64,000 nt of DNA. Origin: Tridacna crocea. Its lineage: Eukaryota; Mollusca; Bivalvia; Cardiida; Cardiidae. The stretch lies in the NCBI GenBank assembly GCA_943736015.1, contig OX031069.1, positions 40,768,728 to 40,832,727 of the forward strand, written 5' to 3'. Below, in pieces: positions 25,290-38,980 of the stretch; position 1 is the stretch's first letter, and every line of letters begins with the position of its first letter. Made by a program: the position numbers and the translations under genes. The notes under the pieces are model-generated. The model had not been told where the DNA came from. It worked only from the letters and a program-made list of their open reading frames with translations, and ran no database searches.

Positions 25290-28200
25290 AGCAGAGGCAG
25301 TGAGTGTGGGAGGGAGGGAGTTTAAGAAAGGTTTAGAGTTTGACATTTTTACTTTATAGTAGAAAGATTTTATTATGGATGAAGAAATTGATAAATGTGT
25401 GAGGCTAATTACAGAAAAGCTAGTGCTAGATTTTAATAGGCATGTGTTGGGTTTAATATCTGTTACTGCATTGACTGAAAGATCCATTAAATGAGATATC
25501 CATGTTGTTATAAAAGATGGTGATTTAAAGGGCTGGCTGTAAGGGGAGGTGGAGGCCAGGGGGATAACTTTTTGCCAGTACTTCGCACAATATTGTTCCC
25601 ATTGACACTGGCAGCCTTTCTCACAGCCTTTCTCGTCGAAAGAATTATGAGTGCTGAGATAAGATTAAATTCTGTCGCAAAATTCGTCATTAATTCTATA
25701 GATTATATTCTCGGTCTAAGCAAATGTATTCTTAGTCCCCATATTTTACTTTATTCTCAGGAATGATGTTTGAGAAAGGTTGTGATTTTTACATTTTTAC
25801 TTTATAGTGGAAGGATTGTATTGTGGATGAAGAGATTGATAAATGTGCAAGGCTAATGACAGAGAAGCTAGTGATAGATTGTAATAGGCATGTGTTTAGT
25901 TTAATAAGTGTTACCTGCATTGAATGAAAGATCCATTAAATGAGAATGAATGTTGTTATAAATGATGTTGATCTAAAGGGCTTGCTACAAGGGGAGGTGG
26001 AGGCCAGGAGGGATAACTTTTTACCAAATACTTCGCACAATATTATTCCCATTGACACTGGCAGCCTTTCTCACATAGCCTCCTCGAAAAAATGATGGGT
26101 GCTGAGATAAGATTAAATCCTGTTGCAATAATCGTCATCAATTCTATGGAGCATATTCTTAGTCGAAGCAAATGTATCCTTAGTCTGCAGATTTTACTTT
26201 CACCTGAGGAAGGGAGATTGAGAAAGATTTGGATTTTGACATTTTTACTTTATAGTGGAAAGATTATATTGTGAATAAAGAAATTGATAAATGTGTGAGG
26301 CTAATGACAGAAAAGCTAGTGCTAGATTCTAATAGCCATTTGTTGGGTTTAATAAGTTTTACCTGCATTAAATGAAGGATCCATGAAATGAGATATCCAT
26401 GTTGTTATAAAAGATGGTGATTTTAAGGGCTGGCTGTAAGGGGAGGTGGATGCCAGGGGGATAAGTTTTTACCAGTACTTCGCACATTATTTTTCCCATT
26501 GACACTCGCAGCCGTTCTTACATTGCCTCGTCGAAAGAATTATGAGTGATGAGATAAGATTAAATTCTGTCGCAATATTCGCCATCAATTCTATAGAGCA
26601 TATTCTCAGTCTAAGCTAATATATCCTTAGTCCGCATATTTTACCATCTACTGAGGAAAGGTCTTTGAGAAAGAATTTGATTTTGACATTTTTACTTTAT
26701 AGTGGAAAGATCATATTGTGGATGACGAAATTGAGAAATGTTCATTTTTACTTTATAGTGGAAAGTTTCTATTGTGGATGAAGAATTGGTTGTATTGAGG
26801 TTTAACGCCACTTTAACAGCTAAGGTCATATCATGGCGCTCGGTGACGCATATGTGTTTCCTGGCTTTCTCACACCGGTGCTTTTACACTACTTTCTTTC
26901 CAAAGCCACCGACTACTTTTTTCACTTGCTTCAGCAGAGGTGAGAGGCGAAAATACCGGGTATCGAACTCACAGCCACCAGATCATGAGTCCGACATGCT
27001 CACCACTGAGCCAACCGGGTGGGCTTGTGGATGAAGAAATCGATAAATGTTAAGAGTAATGATAGACAAGCTAATGCTAGATTGTAATAGGCATGTGTTG
27101 GGTTTAATAAATGTTACCTGCATTGAATGAAGGACCCATTAAATGAGATATCCATGTTGCTATAAAAAGATGGTGATTTAAAGGGCTGGCTGTAAGGGGA
27201 GGTGGCGGCCAGGGCGGTAACTTTTTACCAGTACTTCGCAGAATATTGTTCCCATTGACACTGGCAGCCTTTCTCACATAGCCTTGTCGAAAGAATTATG
27301 AGTGCCGAGATGAAATTAAATCCTGTGGCAATAATCGTCATCAATTTTATAAAGCATATATTCTCAGTCTAAGCAAATGTATCCTTAGTCTGCAGATTTT
27401 ACTTTCACCTGAGGAAGTGAGTTTGAGAAAGGTTTTGATTTTTACTTTATAGAGGAAAGACTATATTGTGGATGAAGAAATTGATAAAATGTGTAAGGGT
27501 AATGACAGAAAAGCTAGTGCTAGATTGTAATTGGCATGTGTTGGATTTAATAACTGTTATCTACTTTGAATGAAGAATCCTTTAAATGAGATATCCATGT
27601 TGTTATAAAAGATGGTGATTTAAAGGGATGGCTGTAAGGGGAGGTGGAGGCCAGGGGGATAAGTTTTTACCAGTACTTCGCACAATATTGTTCCCATTGA
27701 CATTGGCAGCCTTTTTCACATAGCCTCGTCGAAAGAATTATAAGTGCTGAGATAAGATTAAATCCTGTCGCAATAATCGTCAACAATTCTAAAGAGCATA
27801 TTCTCAGTCTAAGGAAATGTATCCTTAGTCCCCAGATTTTACTTTCACTTGAGGAAGGGTGTACGAGAAAGGATTTGATTTTGACATTTTTACTTTATAG
27901 TGGAAAGATTGTATTGTGGATGAAGAAATTGATAGATGTCTAAGGCTAATGACAGAGAAGCTAGTGCGAGATTCCAATAGCCATGTGTTGGGTTTAATAA
28001 GTGTTACCTGCATTGAATGAAAGATCCATTAAATGAGATATCCATGTTGCTATAAAAGATGATGATTAAAAAGGCTCGCTTTAAGGGGAGGTGGATGCCA
28101 GGGGGATAACTTTTTACCAGTACTTCGCACAATATTGTTCCCATTGACACTGGCAGCCTTTCTCACATAGCATTATCGAAAGAATTTTGAGTGCTGAGAT

Positions 28201-29200
28201 TAGATTCAATCCTGTTGCAATAATCGTCATCAATTCTATAGAGCATATTCTCAGTCTAAGCAAATGCATCCTGGGTCTGCAGATTTTACTTTCACCTGAG
28301 GAAGGGTGTTTGAGAAAGGTTTCGATTTTGACATTTTTTCTTTATAGTGGAAAAATTGTATTGTGGATGAAGAAATGAACAAATGTTTAAGGCTAATGAC
28401 AGAAAAGCTGATACTAGATTGTAATAGGCATGTGTTGGGTTTAATAAGTGTTACCTGCATTGAATGAAGGATCCATGAAATGAGATATCCATGTTATAAA
28501 AGATGGTGATTTAAAGGACTGGCTGTAAAGGAAGGTGGAGGCCAGGGGGATAAATTTTTTCCATTACTTCGCACAATATTGTTCCCATTGACACTGGCAG
28601 CCTTTCTAATATAGCCTCGTCGACAGAATTATGAATGGTGAGATAAGATTAAATCATGCTGCAATATTCGTCGTCAATTCTATAGAGCATATTCTCACTC
28701 TAAGCAAATGTATCCTTAGTCCTCATATTTTACTTTTTTCTGAGGAAAGGTGTTTGAGAAAGAATTTGATTTTGACATTTTACTTTATAGTGGAAAAATT
28801 CTATTGTGGATGAAGAAATTGATAAAATGTGTAAGGGCAATGACAGAAAAGCTAATGCTAAATTGCAATAGGCAAGTGTTGGGTTTAATAAGTGTTACCT
28901 GCATTGAATGAAGGATCCATCAAATGATACATCGATGTTGCTATAAATGATTGTGATTAAAAGGGCTGGCTGTAAGGGGAGGTGGAGGCCCGGGGGATAA
29001 CTTCTTACCAGTACTTCGCACAATATTTTTCCCATTGACACTGGCAGCCTTTCTCACATAGCCGCGTCGAAAGAATTATGAGTGCCGAGATAAGGTTAAA
29101 TCCTGTCCCAATAATCGTCATGAATTCTATAAAGCATATTCTCAGTCTAAGCAAATGTATCCTTAGTCTGCAGATTTTACTTTCACCTGAGGAGAATACA
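25290..29200. repeat. Expanded nested subrepeats in unit 4
   Basis: Copies of the cagtacttcgcacaatattg phrase start near 25574, 26024, 26468, 27226, 27667, 28115, 28557 and 29006, with the diverged terminal copy near 29431. Most spacings are 440-450 bp. The 758-bp gap between the third and fourth is explained by the SINE at 26786-27024 and by a partial duplication of the tttactttatagtggaaag phrase near 26686-26765. The copies differ from each other by far more than units 1-3 differ from each other. Confidence 0.9.
26772..27038 (-). mobile_element. tRNA-derived SINE with intact target-site duplication
   Basis: A 239-bp SINE body (26786-27024) lies in reverse between two 14-bp copies of ttgtggatgaagaa at 26772-26785 and 27025-27038. 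On the minus strand it starts with a tRNA-like head: A box tggctcagtggt (about 27000-27015) and B box gagttcgatacc (26959-26970). It ends with a gcgttaaacc-type 3' end and a short tail. It is absent from the matching place in every other subrepeat, so it inserted after the subrepeats had multiplied. It is much fresher than the SINE blocks that make up the unit itself. Confidence 0.92.
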
Positions 29201-32200
29201 TTTCCAGTCTTTATTTTTTTTATTCCTGGAGAGTTGTAATGTGCAAAAAGACATTGTAAACGTTAGTAAAGAACAATGATGGAAAAAAAGAAATTTGTGA
29301 GCACTAGAATTTGATAGCCACGTGTATAGAATTTGCAGAAGGTAATTTCAAGAGGATCGATATTATCTGGACAGTTTTGGATTCAATTAAAAAAAGTTAT
29401 AGGCTATTGAGTGGGAGATAAGTGCCTTCATTTACCAGTACTTCGCACAATATTGTTCCCATTGGCACTTGCTGCTTTCTTTGATCCGAGTCGACAAACG
29501 CTTGATAATCAACCAGTTCCTTGTTTGTGCACTTCATTCATTTTTACTATTAGTCACCGAGATAAAACTTACCTCTGGAAATTATTCGATATGATTAACC
29601 AATTCTAACCATTTTTTTGTTCGCTTGTATAGGTGTTTCTGTAAGATGTATCGTTGGTCTGTGAAATGCAAATGTCTAGAAATTTGTGTTTTCTTTTCAA
29701 TTTAAGGAAATGCCATGCGTTACCCCCTTCAGTTTGTTCGATTTAGCTTAATTCGAAGTGTTGTACATTTAGTCCGAGAAATATTTCTTCTTGTTTTAGT
29801 TTACACTTTAGCTGTAACTGTTTGGAATTGCATGTGAATAGGCCCTAAAACTGTATTTCTACCTTTCTTTGACTGCACAAGTTCTTAAGCCAGTACCCCC
29901 AGTCGGCGATTTCAAATTAGCAACTAAACACCCCCAGTCTATGAGTTCCTCGGATACATATATTTCGTTATGTTATTTTAGGAATCGAGATGGTAGCCTT
30001 GGTAAGATGTTCCTGCAACAGTTTGCGTTATGGTATTTTAGGAATCGAGATAGTAGCCTTGGTGAAATGTATCAGTAAGCTATAAACCTGTATCCTTCCA
30101 AAGATTCCACTCCCTACCTGTTAGCCTGCAACGCCAGTCGGAAAGATGTTCTCTTGGTTCCTTGTACTTCCTTTCAGACGGTGAAAAGCATTCTCAGTTT
30201 GATGTTCCTTCCAATCTTGTAACAATGTCCCTTCTATTATTTCAAATCAATGCCGTATGCCTGTGTCCGTGGTGGGTAATAGTTTCTGTCAGTTGGACAG
30301 ATATCCTCAGTATTTACAACTATGCCCTCACCCTTAATTTAGGTCCAGTCAGTTAGCTTGTTTATTCTGCTTCCTTCAAATTAGAACCTAACTTAATTGA
30401 ATGAACCTTCCAACGATAAAGCTATGCCCCTGTTGTTTCACCGGTAAGTCTTTGGCCTCAACGTCTTCTTTATGATCTTAACCCTTATTCTGAACGGTCT
30501 GAAATAATGTATTCGCCCTCATTTCTGTCATCTCACACACTCTATCTCCTCTCCTTTTCTTTATCTATTTCTATCTCTCTTTTTGCAATTTCTGTCTTTC
30601 TTCACCTCTCTCCATTTAATTTTGTGTATCTCTATTGTTTCTCTTTCTCTCTTTGTATCTCACCCTCAATCTACTGCCTTCCGAACCCTTTGTTCTTACT
30701 CTCTGTCCCTCATTTTATCTTTCTCTGAACACTGTTTTCCACGCTCAGTCTCTCGCCGTTTCTCTGTCTGTCTGTCTATCTCGCTTTCTGTCTTTCTCTC
30801 GTTCTGTGTATCACTCTCTATCCCTTCCTATTTCTCTTCTCTTCTTTTATTTCTCTCCTATTTCTACCTGTATCTCACTGCCTTCTTTCACACAGTCTCT
30901 CTATGTCTGTTGCTTTCTGTCTCTTCCGCTATTGCACCATCTTCTGTCTCATTTTCCTATCACTCCCTATTCTGTTACGTTCTCTCTGTATGTCTTTTTT
31001 TCTCTTTCCTTCCTGCAAACTTTACTCTTGTCTCTCTATCCTATCAATCTCTTTCGATTTTTTCCCTTTTTTTCTCTATCTATCGATCTATCTATAAAGA
31101 CTGTTTTCTCTGATCACGATGTCCACCCTTTTCTTCCAAAAAATGTACTTCCTACAATAAATTAGCTTCTGTTCTTCATATCTTCCTCAGTCTGCATGAT
31201 TAATTATTTCTCATTCTATTTGATGGTCCTTTAGTCCGTAATTTTGAGTGTAATATAACTATATTATCCTTCGAATATTGAGAATGAAATGTTATGGTGT
31301 TACTAGCACATTTGAGACATCCTGGCAAGATCTTACAAAATTATGTAATCACCCTGTACATTTCTACGTAAGACCGATTTGAATTCCGTATCAACCTCAG
31401 CTATTTACCTAATGAATGCCGAAAAAGCCAAGGTTCCCAATTTATGATCTAAAGCATCTATCTATTGAAAATAAGTCATAAAAATGAAAGTAAGATTCTC
31501 AATACTATAAGTATACAGTATTGATTGAAGAGTGTTAAGACGTCGTTTATAATATATTTTCAGTTCATATTGCGGCAGCCCGTGAACTTATCCTCTCCTT
31601 CAATTACTTTTACCAGTATTCCGCACAATATTCTTTCCAAGGCATTGACTATTTTCCAACATAAGAATCGTCAAAATAATGATAAAGGTTGAGAAATGAA
31701 TTAATCATATCGCAATGACTGCAATTCTCGGAAAAAATCGACCGAGCCGGGAATCAAACTAGCGCCTCCTTGTTCTCGAACCTTTTATGGTTTTCTTTAT
31801 CCAGTGCTCATCGTAATATTATATCCACTGGCTGCTGTCTCACATACTCAACGTCGTAAACATCAAAACATTATTCACCAGAGAGAGAGAGAGGGGAGAG
31901 CTTGTTAAAATGGAAAGTTGGAAAGTGCTTTTGATTTCGACACTTTTACCTTATAGTAGCAGGGTTGCCCTGTGGATAAAGAAATTGTGAAGTTCGGAAA
32001 GATTAATGACAGAAAAGACAAATTTATATTTCGTGCTATTTTAATAGGCACGCGTTCAAAAGTGTTCTGAAAGTAAATATAAGAATTAATTTTTTAGCCG
32101 TCGGCCTCTTTTCCACGTAATTATCGTTAAAACAATGAACAGCACTTAGATAGCAGACTTGCAATTACTTTCATCAAATATGGGAACAAATCTTGCGAAC

Positions 32201-32284
32201 TAGGGATTGGCGATCCCCTTGTCTCTAGAGCTGCGGATAAACGACTGAGGTATCGAACTAGTCTTTGACAATCGATTGATTGAG

Positions 32285-35200
32285 TGGTTGATTGACTTCA
32301 TGTGTTTAACACCGTTTCAACGATATTCTGGTTATATTGGTGCGTCCAGTACTTTTGCCTATGCGTTCCTGTAGTTTCAGTAACCAGTACTTCTCACGAT
32401 ATTCTTCCCAAGCCATTGACTGCTTTTCCACATAATTAAAGTCAAAACTGCTGCTCAGAAAAATTAAAGCTACCACAGTGAGTATTATCAACTCTCGGAA
32501 AGAAATGACCGAGCAGGGGATACAAACCAGCCAAGCCTTGCCTCAAGTTCCGGGCAATGCGGACCGAATACCTTTTTAAGAATCTTTGGAAGGTGAAGAC
32601 AATGTGTTGATTTGAAAATGCTGTGAAGTATTTCAGGTAAATAAAAGAAGGGGGACTGAATTGGTTGATTGATTGATTGCTTGATTGCATGTGGTTTATT
32701 ACCGTTTTCAACAATATTTCAATTATATCGCGGCGGCCAGTGCACGTACCCATACTTTACTGAAGGTTCAGTAACCAGTCCTTTGTACGATATTTTCCAG
32801 ATGGAAATTACTCCTTTTCAGCATTACTATTATCAAAAGTGCTTTTGAGAGGCTAGCGAAGAATTAATCCTGTCGCAAAAATTATTATCAAACCTCGGAA
32901 AGACATGGCCGAGTAGGGGAATCAAACCAGCTAACCCAAGTCTCATGTTAACCAGGGCGTTTTTAACGCTTCTTAATAATTGCTTTGATGATGATAATGA
33001 TGATTATAATAATGGTGATGGTAGTTTCGATGGTTGAGTTAGTAGTGATGGTGGTAAAGCCGATACCAGATTTAATAGTGGAGATAAATGTGTTTGTTTT
33101 CTTGGTTTTTAAGGTCGGGCGACTTGAACATTACTTGAATGTTACTAATTGTGCCCCTGGATTTTTACAGACATGAAAACCGAGAGCAGCAACAGAGAGG
33201 CAGTGAGTGTGAGAGGGAGTGAGTTTGATAAAGGTTTTGAATATAACATTTTTAACTTTATAGTGGAAAGGTTGTACTGTGGATGAAGAACTTGTTAAAT
33301 TTGTAAGGTTAATGACAGAAAAGCTAAATATCTATACTCTGCCAGATTTCAATAGGCATGTGTTGGCTTTGATATGTGTTACCTGCATTGAATGAAGGAT
33401 CCATTAAATCAGATATCCGTGTTGTTATAAAAGATGGTGATTTCAAGGGCTGGCTGTAAGGGGAGGTGGAGGGCAGGGAAATTCATCGGACTTTGGTAAA
33501 ATTTGAATTTCTTTTGTTGAATTTAGTCTATTGTGTTTTTAGTCATATTAGATTTCAGTCATATCAGATACATCGGGGCGTCATTTGCATCTAACCAAGT
33601 TGTGTCGGTATTTTATTTACCAGTACCTTTGCACATTATTCCAAACCAATGGATGGATGCTTTCCTACATAATTGCTTTTGGGAAAAAAACTTTCTGACG
33701 AGAAAGTAATAAATCATGTCGCAATGACTAATCAAACCTCGGATAAAAATTGCAACAGCTTGGGAATCGAACCTGTGAATCCCTATTTGCAACCGTCGTT
33801 TGTCATGAGGTGAGCAACCAAGCTAAGAATTATGCTGATGAAGTTTCTTGCATTTCATCAGATGTTGAAGCCATGTCAACGGAACTGAAAGTTATCATTT
33901 GAAACAAAAATATGGGGAGAGAATATTGAAATCTGTCGCTATGAACTTAATCCTAAAAAGAAAATTAGATTTGCCGAGATTCGAACTACAGAACCTTGGG
34001 TTTTAAGCAATCGGTTGACTGATACTGAGAAAGGGAGTAATTATTTGAATTTAAACGTTGCACTTCATTTCTTGAGGATTATTCTATGGGAGAAGCAATT
34101 GTAACATTTTGTAAAGAAACTTGACTGATTTGATGGATTGATAGCATGTGTTTACCACCGTTTTCAGCAATATTTCAATCATATCGTGGCGGCCAGTGCA
34201 CCTACCCATACTTTACTAAAGTTCCAGTAACCAGTCCTTTGCTCGATATTTTCCAGATGTTAATGACTCCTTTTCAACATAACTATTATCAAAAGCGCTT
34301 TTAAGAGGCTACCTAAGAATCAATCCTGTCGCAAAAAATTATCATGAAACTTTGAAAAAAAAATGGCCGAGTAGGGGAATCAAACCAGCTAACCCATGTC
34401 TCAAGTTCTATAGGCTGTCGACCGAATTGATATTAGAATATCTCTGTAGTCAAAGAAAAAGTTTTGATTTGAGAATGGTATGGAAGATTTTCAGATTAAT
34501 CAAAGAAAGGTAACTCATTTGAATGGAAAAAGATGTTTTCCTAAAATCTTCAAGAGTTTGCTATAAATTAACACAAAGCTATGGAGTTTTGACTGAAGGA
34601 TCCATTAAATGAGATATCCATGTTGTTATAAAAGATGGTGATTTAAAGGGCTTGCTGTAAGGGGAGGTAGAGGTCAGGAGGATAATTTTTACCAGTACTT
34701 TGCACAATGTTGTTCCCATTGACACTGGCAGCCTTTCTCACATAGCCTCGTCGAAAGAATTATGAGTGCTGAGATAAGACTAAATTCTGTCGCAATAATT
34801 GTCATCAGTTCTATAGATCATATTCTCAGTCTAAGCAGATGTATTCTTAGTCCCCAGATTTTACTTTCTTCTAAGGAAGGGTGTTTGAGAAAAGTTTTGA
34901 TTTTGACATTTTTACTTTATAGTGGAAAGATTGTATTGTGGATGAAGAAATTGATAAATGTGCAAGGCTAATGACAGAAAAGCTAATGCTAGATTGTAAT
35001 AGGCATGTGTTGGATTTAATAAGTGTTACCTGCATTGAATGAAAGGTCCATTCAATGAGATATCGATGTTGTTATAAAAGATGTTGATTTAAAGGGCTGG
35101 CTATAAGGGGAGATGGTGGGCAGGGGATAACTTTTTACCCGTACTTCGCTCAATATTGTTCCCATTGACACTGGCAGCATTTCTAACATAGCCTCGTCGA

Positions 35201-38200
35201 AAGAATTATGAGTGCTGAGATAAGATTAAATCCTGTTGCAGTAATCGTCATCAATTCTATCGAGCATATTCTCAGTCGAAGCAAATGTATCCTTAGTCCG
35301 CAGATTTTACTTTCACCTGAGGAAGGGAGTTTGAGAAAGGTTTGGATTTTGACATTTCTACTTTATAGTGTAAAGATTATATTGCGGATAAAGAAATTGA
35401 TAAATGTGTAAGGCTAATGACAGAAAAGCTAATGCTAGATTGTAATAGGCATGTGTTGGGTTTAATAAGTGTTACCTGCATTGAATAAAGGATCCATGAA
35501 ATGAGATATTCATGTTGTTATAAAAGATGGTGATTTAAAGGGCTGGCTGTAAGCGGAGGTGGAGGCTAGGGGGATATCTTTTTACCAGTACTTCGCACAA
35601 TATTGTTCCCATTGACACTGTCAGCCTTTCTTACATAGCCTCGTCGAAAGAATTATGAGTGCTGAGATAAGATTAAATCCTGTTGCAATATTCGCCATCA
35701 ATTCTATAGAGCATATTCTCAGTCTAACCAAATGTATCCTTAGTCCTCATATTTTACTTTCTTCTGAGGAAGGGTGTTTGAAAACGGTTTGGATTTTGAC
35801 GTTTTTTATTTTATAGTGGAAAGTTTCAATTGTGGATGAAGAAATTGATAAAATTAATGTTAAGGGTAATGACAGAAAAGTTAATGCTAGATTGTAATAG
35901 GGATGTCTTGGGTTTAATAAGTGTTACCTGCATTGAATGAAGGATCCATTAAATGAGATATCCATGTTGCTATAAAAGATGGTGATTTAAAGGGCTGGCT
36001 GTAAGGGGAGTTGGAGGCCAGGGGGATAACTTTTTTACCAGTACTTCGCACAGTATTGTTCCCATTGACACTGGCAGGCTTTCTCACATAGCCTCGTCGA
36101 AAGAATTATGAGTGCCGAGATAAGGTTAAATCCTGTCGCAATAATCGTCATGAATTCTAAAGAGCATATTCTCAGTCTAAGCAAATGTATCCTTAGTCTG
36201 CAGATTTCACTCTCACCTGAGGAAGGGAGTTTGAGAAAGGATTTGATTTTGACATTTTTACTATATAGTGGAAAGATTGTATTGCGGATGAAGAAATTGA
36301 TAAATGTGTAAGGGCAATGACAGAAGAGCTAATGCTAGATTGTAATAGGCAAGTGTTGGGTTTAATAAGTGTTACCTGCATTGGATGAAGGATCCATTAA
36401 ATGAGATATCCATGTTGCTATAAAAGATTGTGATTTAAAGGGCTGGCTGTAAGCGGAGGTGGATTTCAGGGGGATAACTTTTTACCAGTACTTCGCACAA
36501 TATTGTTCCCATTGACACTGGCAGCCTTTCTTATGTAGCCTTGTCGAAAGAAATATGAGTGCCGAGATAAGATTGAATCCTGTCGCAATAAACGCCATCA
36601 ATTCTATAGCGTATATGTATCCTTATTCCGCATATGTTACTTTCATCTGGGGAGATACATTTCCAGGCTGTATTTATTTATTCATGGAGGGTTGTTATGT
36701 GCAAAAAGACATTGTAAGTGTTAGTAAAGAACAATGATGGAAAAAAACGAAATTTGTGAGCACTAGATTTTGATAGCCACGTGTTTAGAATTTGCAGAAG
36801 TTAATTTCAAGAGGATCGATATTTCCTGGACAGTTTTGGATTTAATTCAAAAAAGTTATAAGCTATTTAGAAGGAGATCAGTGCCTTCTTTTACCAGTAC
36901 CTCACACAATATTGTTCCCATTGGCACTTGCTGCTTTCTTTGATCCGAGTCGACAAACGCTTGATAATCAACCAGTTCCTTGTTTCTGTACTTCATTTAT
37001 TTTTACTATTAGTCACTGAGGTAAAACTTACCTCTGGAAATTATTCGATATGATTTCTAACCCACAGCGCCTAAAACCAACCAGGAGACCGTTGCATGCA
37101 TATTGGGCTCTGAGATTGTATCCTCAGTTTGTAGAATGTTTCCCCAATCTATTTCATATCCTCGTAGACTTTGAAATTGTTCTATACTCAGTTGAATGTA
37201 CATCCAGGCCCTAAACCACTGCCTCACTCTCATGGTATTGTTTGCAGAGTTTGCCCATACACATTTTTCCTGACATGTACTTAAAATCTGTAGGAGTAAT
37301 TTCAGAGAGAATCCCAAATTTAACTTGCCTTCCAGTCTTAAAACATTGGTCAGTGCATCGAACCCAAGTTAGCAACTGAACACCCCCAGTCTATGAGTTC
37401 TTTGGATAGATTTATTGCGTTATGTTATTTTAGGAATCGAGATGGTAGCCTTGGTGAGATCAGTAAGCTATAAACCTCTGTCCTTCCAGAGTTTTTACTC
37501 CCTACCTGTTAGCCTGCAACGCCAGTCGGAAAGATGTTCTCTTGGTTCCTTGTACTTCCTCTCAGACGGTGAAAGACATTCTCAGTTTGATGTTCCTTCC
37601 AATCTTGTAACAATGTCCCATCTATTATTTCAAACCAATGCCGTATGCCTGTATCCGTGGTGGGTTATATCTTCAATCAGTTGGACAGATATATCCTCAG
37701 TATATACAACTATGCCCTCACCCTTAATGTAGCCGCAGTCAGTTAGCTTGTTTATTCTGCTTCCTTCAAATTAGAACCTAATTTAATTGAATGTACCTTC
37801 CAACGATACAGCTATGCCCCTGTTGTTTCACCGATAAGTCTTTGGCCTCAACGTCTTCTTTATGATCTTAACACTTAGTCTGAATGGTCTAAAATGGTGT
37901 ATTCGCCCTCATTTCTGTCACCTCACACACTCTATCTCTTCTCCTTTTCTTTATCTATTTTTCTTTCTCATTTTGCAATTTCTGTCTTTCTTCACCTCTC
38001 TCCATTTAATTTTGTGTATCTCTATTGTTTCTCTTTGTCTCTGTCTCTCACCCTCTATCTACTGCCTTACGAACTCAACCTCAGCTATTTACCTGAATGA
38101 ATGCCGAAAAAGCCAAGGTTCCCATTTTATGATCTAAAGCATCTATCTATTGAAAATAAGTCATAAAATGAACGTAAGATTCTCAATGCTATAAGTATGC

Positions 38201-38980
38201 AGTATTGATTGAAGAGTGTTAAAACGTCGTTTACAATATTATTTCACTTCATATTTCGACGACCCGTAAACTTATCCTCTCCTGGAATTACTTTTACCAG
38301 TATTACGCACAATATTCTTTCCAAGGCACCGTCTATTTTCTAACATAAGAATCGTCGAAATAATGATAAAGGTTGAGAAATGAATTAATCATATCGCAAT
38401 GACTGTAAGCAATTCTCGGAAAAAATCGACCGAGCCGGGAATCAAACTAGCGGCTCCCTGTTCTCGAATATTTTATGGTTTTCTTTAACCAGTGCTCATC
38501 ATAATATTATATCCACTGGCTGCTGTCTCACATGCTCAACGTCATAAACATCAAAACATTATCAAAACAATATTCACTAGAGAGAGAGAGAGAGAGAGAA
38601 AGAGAGATTGTTAAATGGAAAGTTGGAAAGCACTTTTGATTTCGACCTTATAGTATCAGGGTTGCACTGTGGATAAAGAAATTGTTAAGTTTGAAAAGAT
38701 TAATGACAGAAAAGAAAAATTTGTGTTTCGTGCTATTTTAATAGGCATGCGTTAAACAGTGTTCTGAAAGTAAATATAAGAGTTAATTTTTTAGCCGTTG
38801 GCCTCTTTCCACGTAATTATCGTTAAAACAATGAACAGCACTGAGACAGAAGACTTGCAATTAATTTAAACAAATATGGGAACAAATCTTGCGAACTAGG
38901 GATTGGCGACCCCCTTGTTTCTAGAGCTACGGATAAACGACTGAGGTATCGAACTAGTCTTTGACAATCGATTGATTGAG
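32285..38980. repeat. Macrosatellite unit 5, diverged with deletions (6,696 bp)
   Basis: It aligns to the whole unit but with clear losses. A segment equivalent to about 670-770 is missing near 32945. The segment equivalent to about 2400-2780 is missing near 34587. Spacer is lost near 37055, and most of the pyrimidine tract plus about 300 bp beyond it is missing near 38075. An AG microsatellite sits at 38578-38605. Five subrepeats plus the terminal copy remain. Confidence 0.9.
34590..36650. repeat. Nested subrepeats in unit 5 (five copies)
   Basis: The ttttaccagtact phrase occurs near 34686, 35133, 35580, 36034 and 36480, with the terminal variant near 36890. The period is close to 450 bp and regular, without the shortened interval seen in units 1-3. 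Frames of 60-69 codons starting atgagtgc recur in several copies, but the opposite strand is equally open and substitutions are mainly replacements. Confidence 0.88.

Larger units (their letters stand above)
22639..32284. repeat. Macrosatellite unit 4, mosaic and expanded (9,646 bp)
   Basis: The left part (to about 25,480) stays close to units 1-3, with scattered substitutions and an 18-bp tandem duplication near 22937. The right part is clearly more diverged. Its extra length comes from the subrepeat array, which has about eight copies here, and from one SINE insertion. The block equivalent to about 4890-5180 is deleted near 29913. The sharp change in divergence suggests that gene conversion or unequal exchange has homogenised only the left part with the inner array. 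Confidence 0.9.

Noticed and set aside
34762-36311. Recurrent 60-69 codon frames starting MSAEIRLNP in the subrepeats
   Set aside because: The opposite strand is also open, substitutions are mostly replacements, many copies are frameshifted, and the sequence derives from antisense SINE middle parts.
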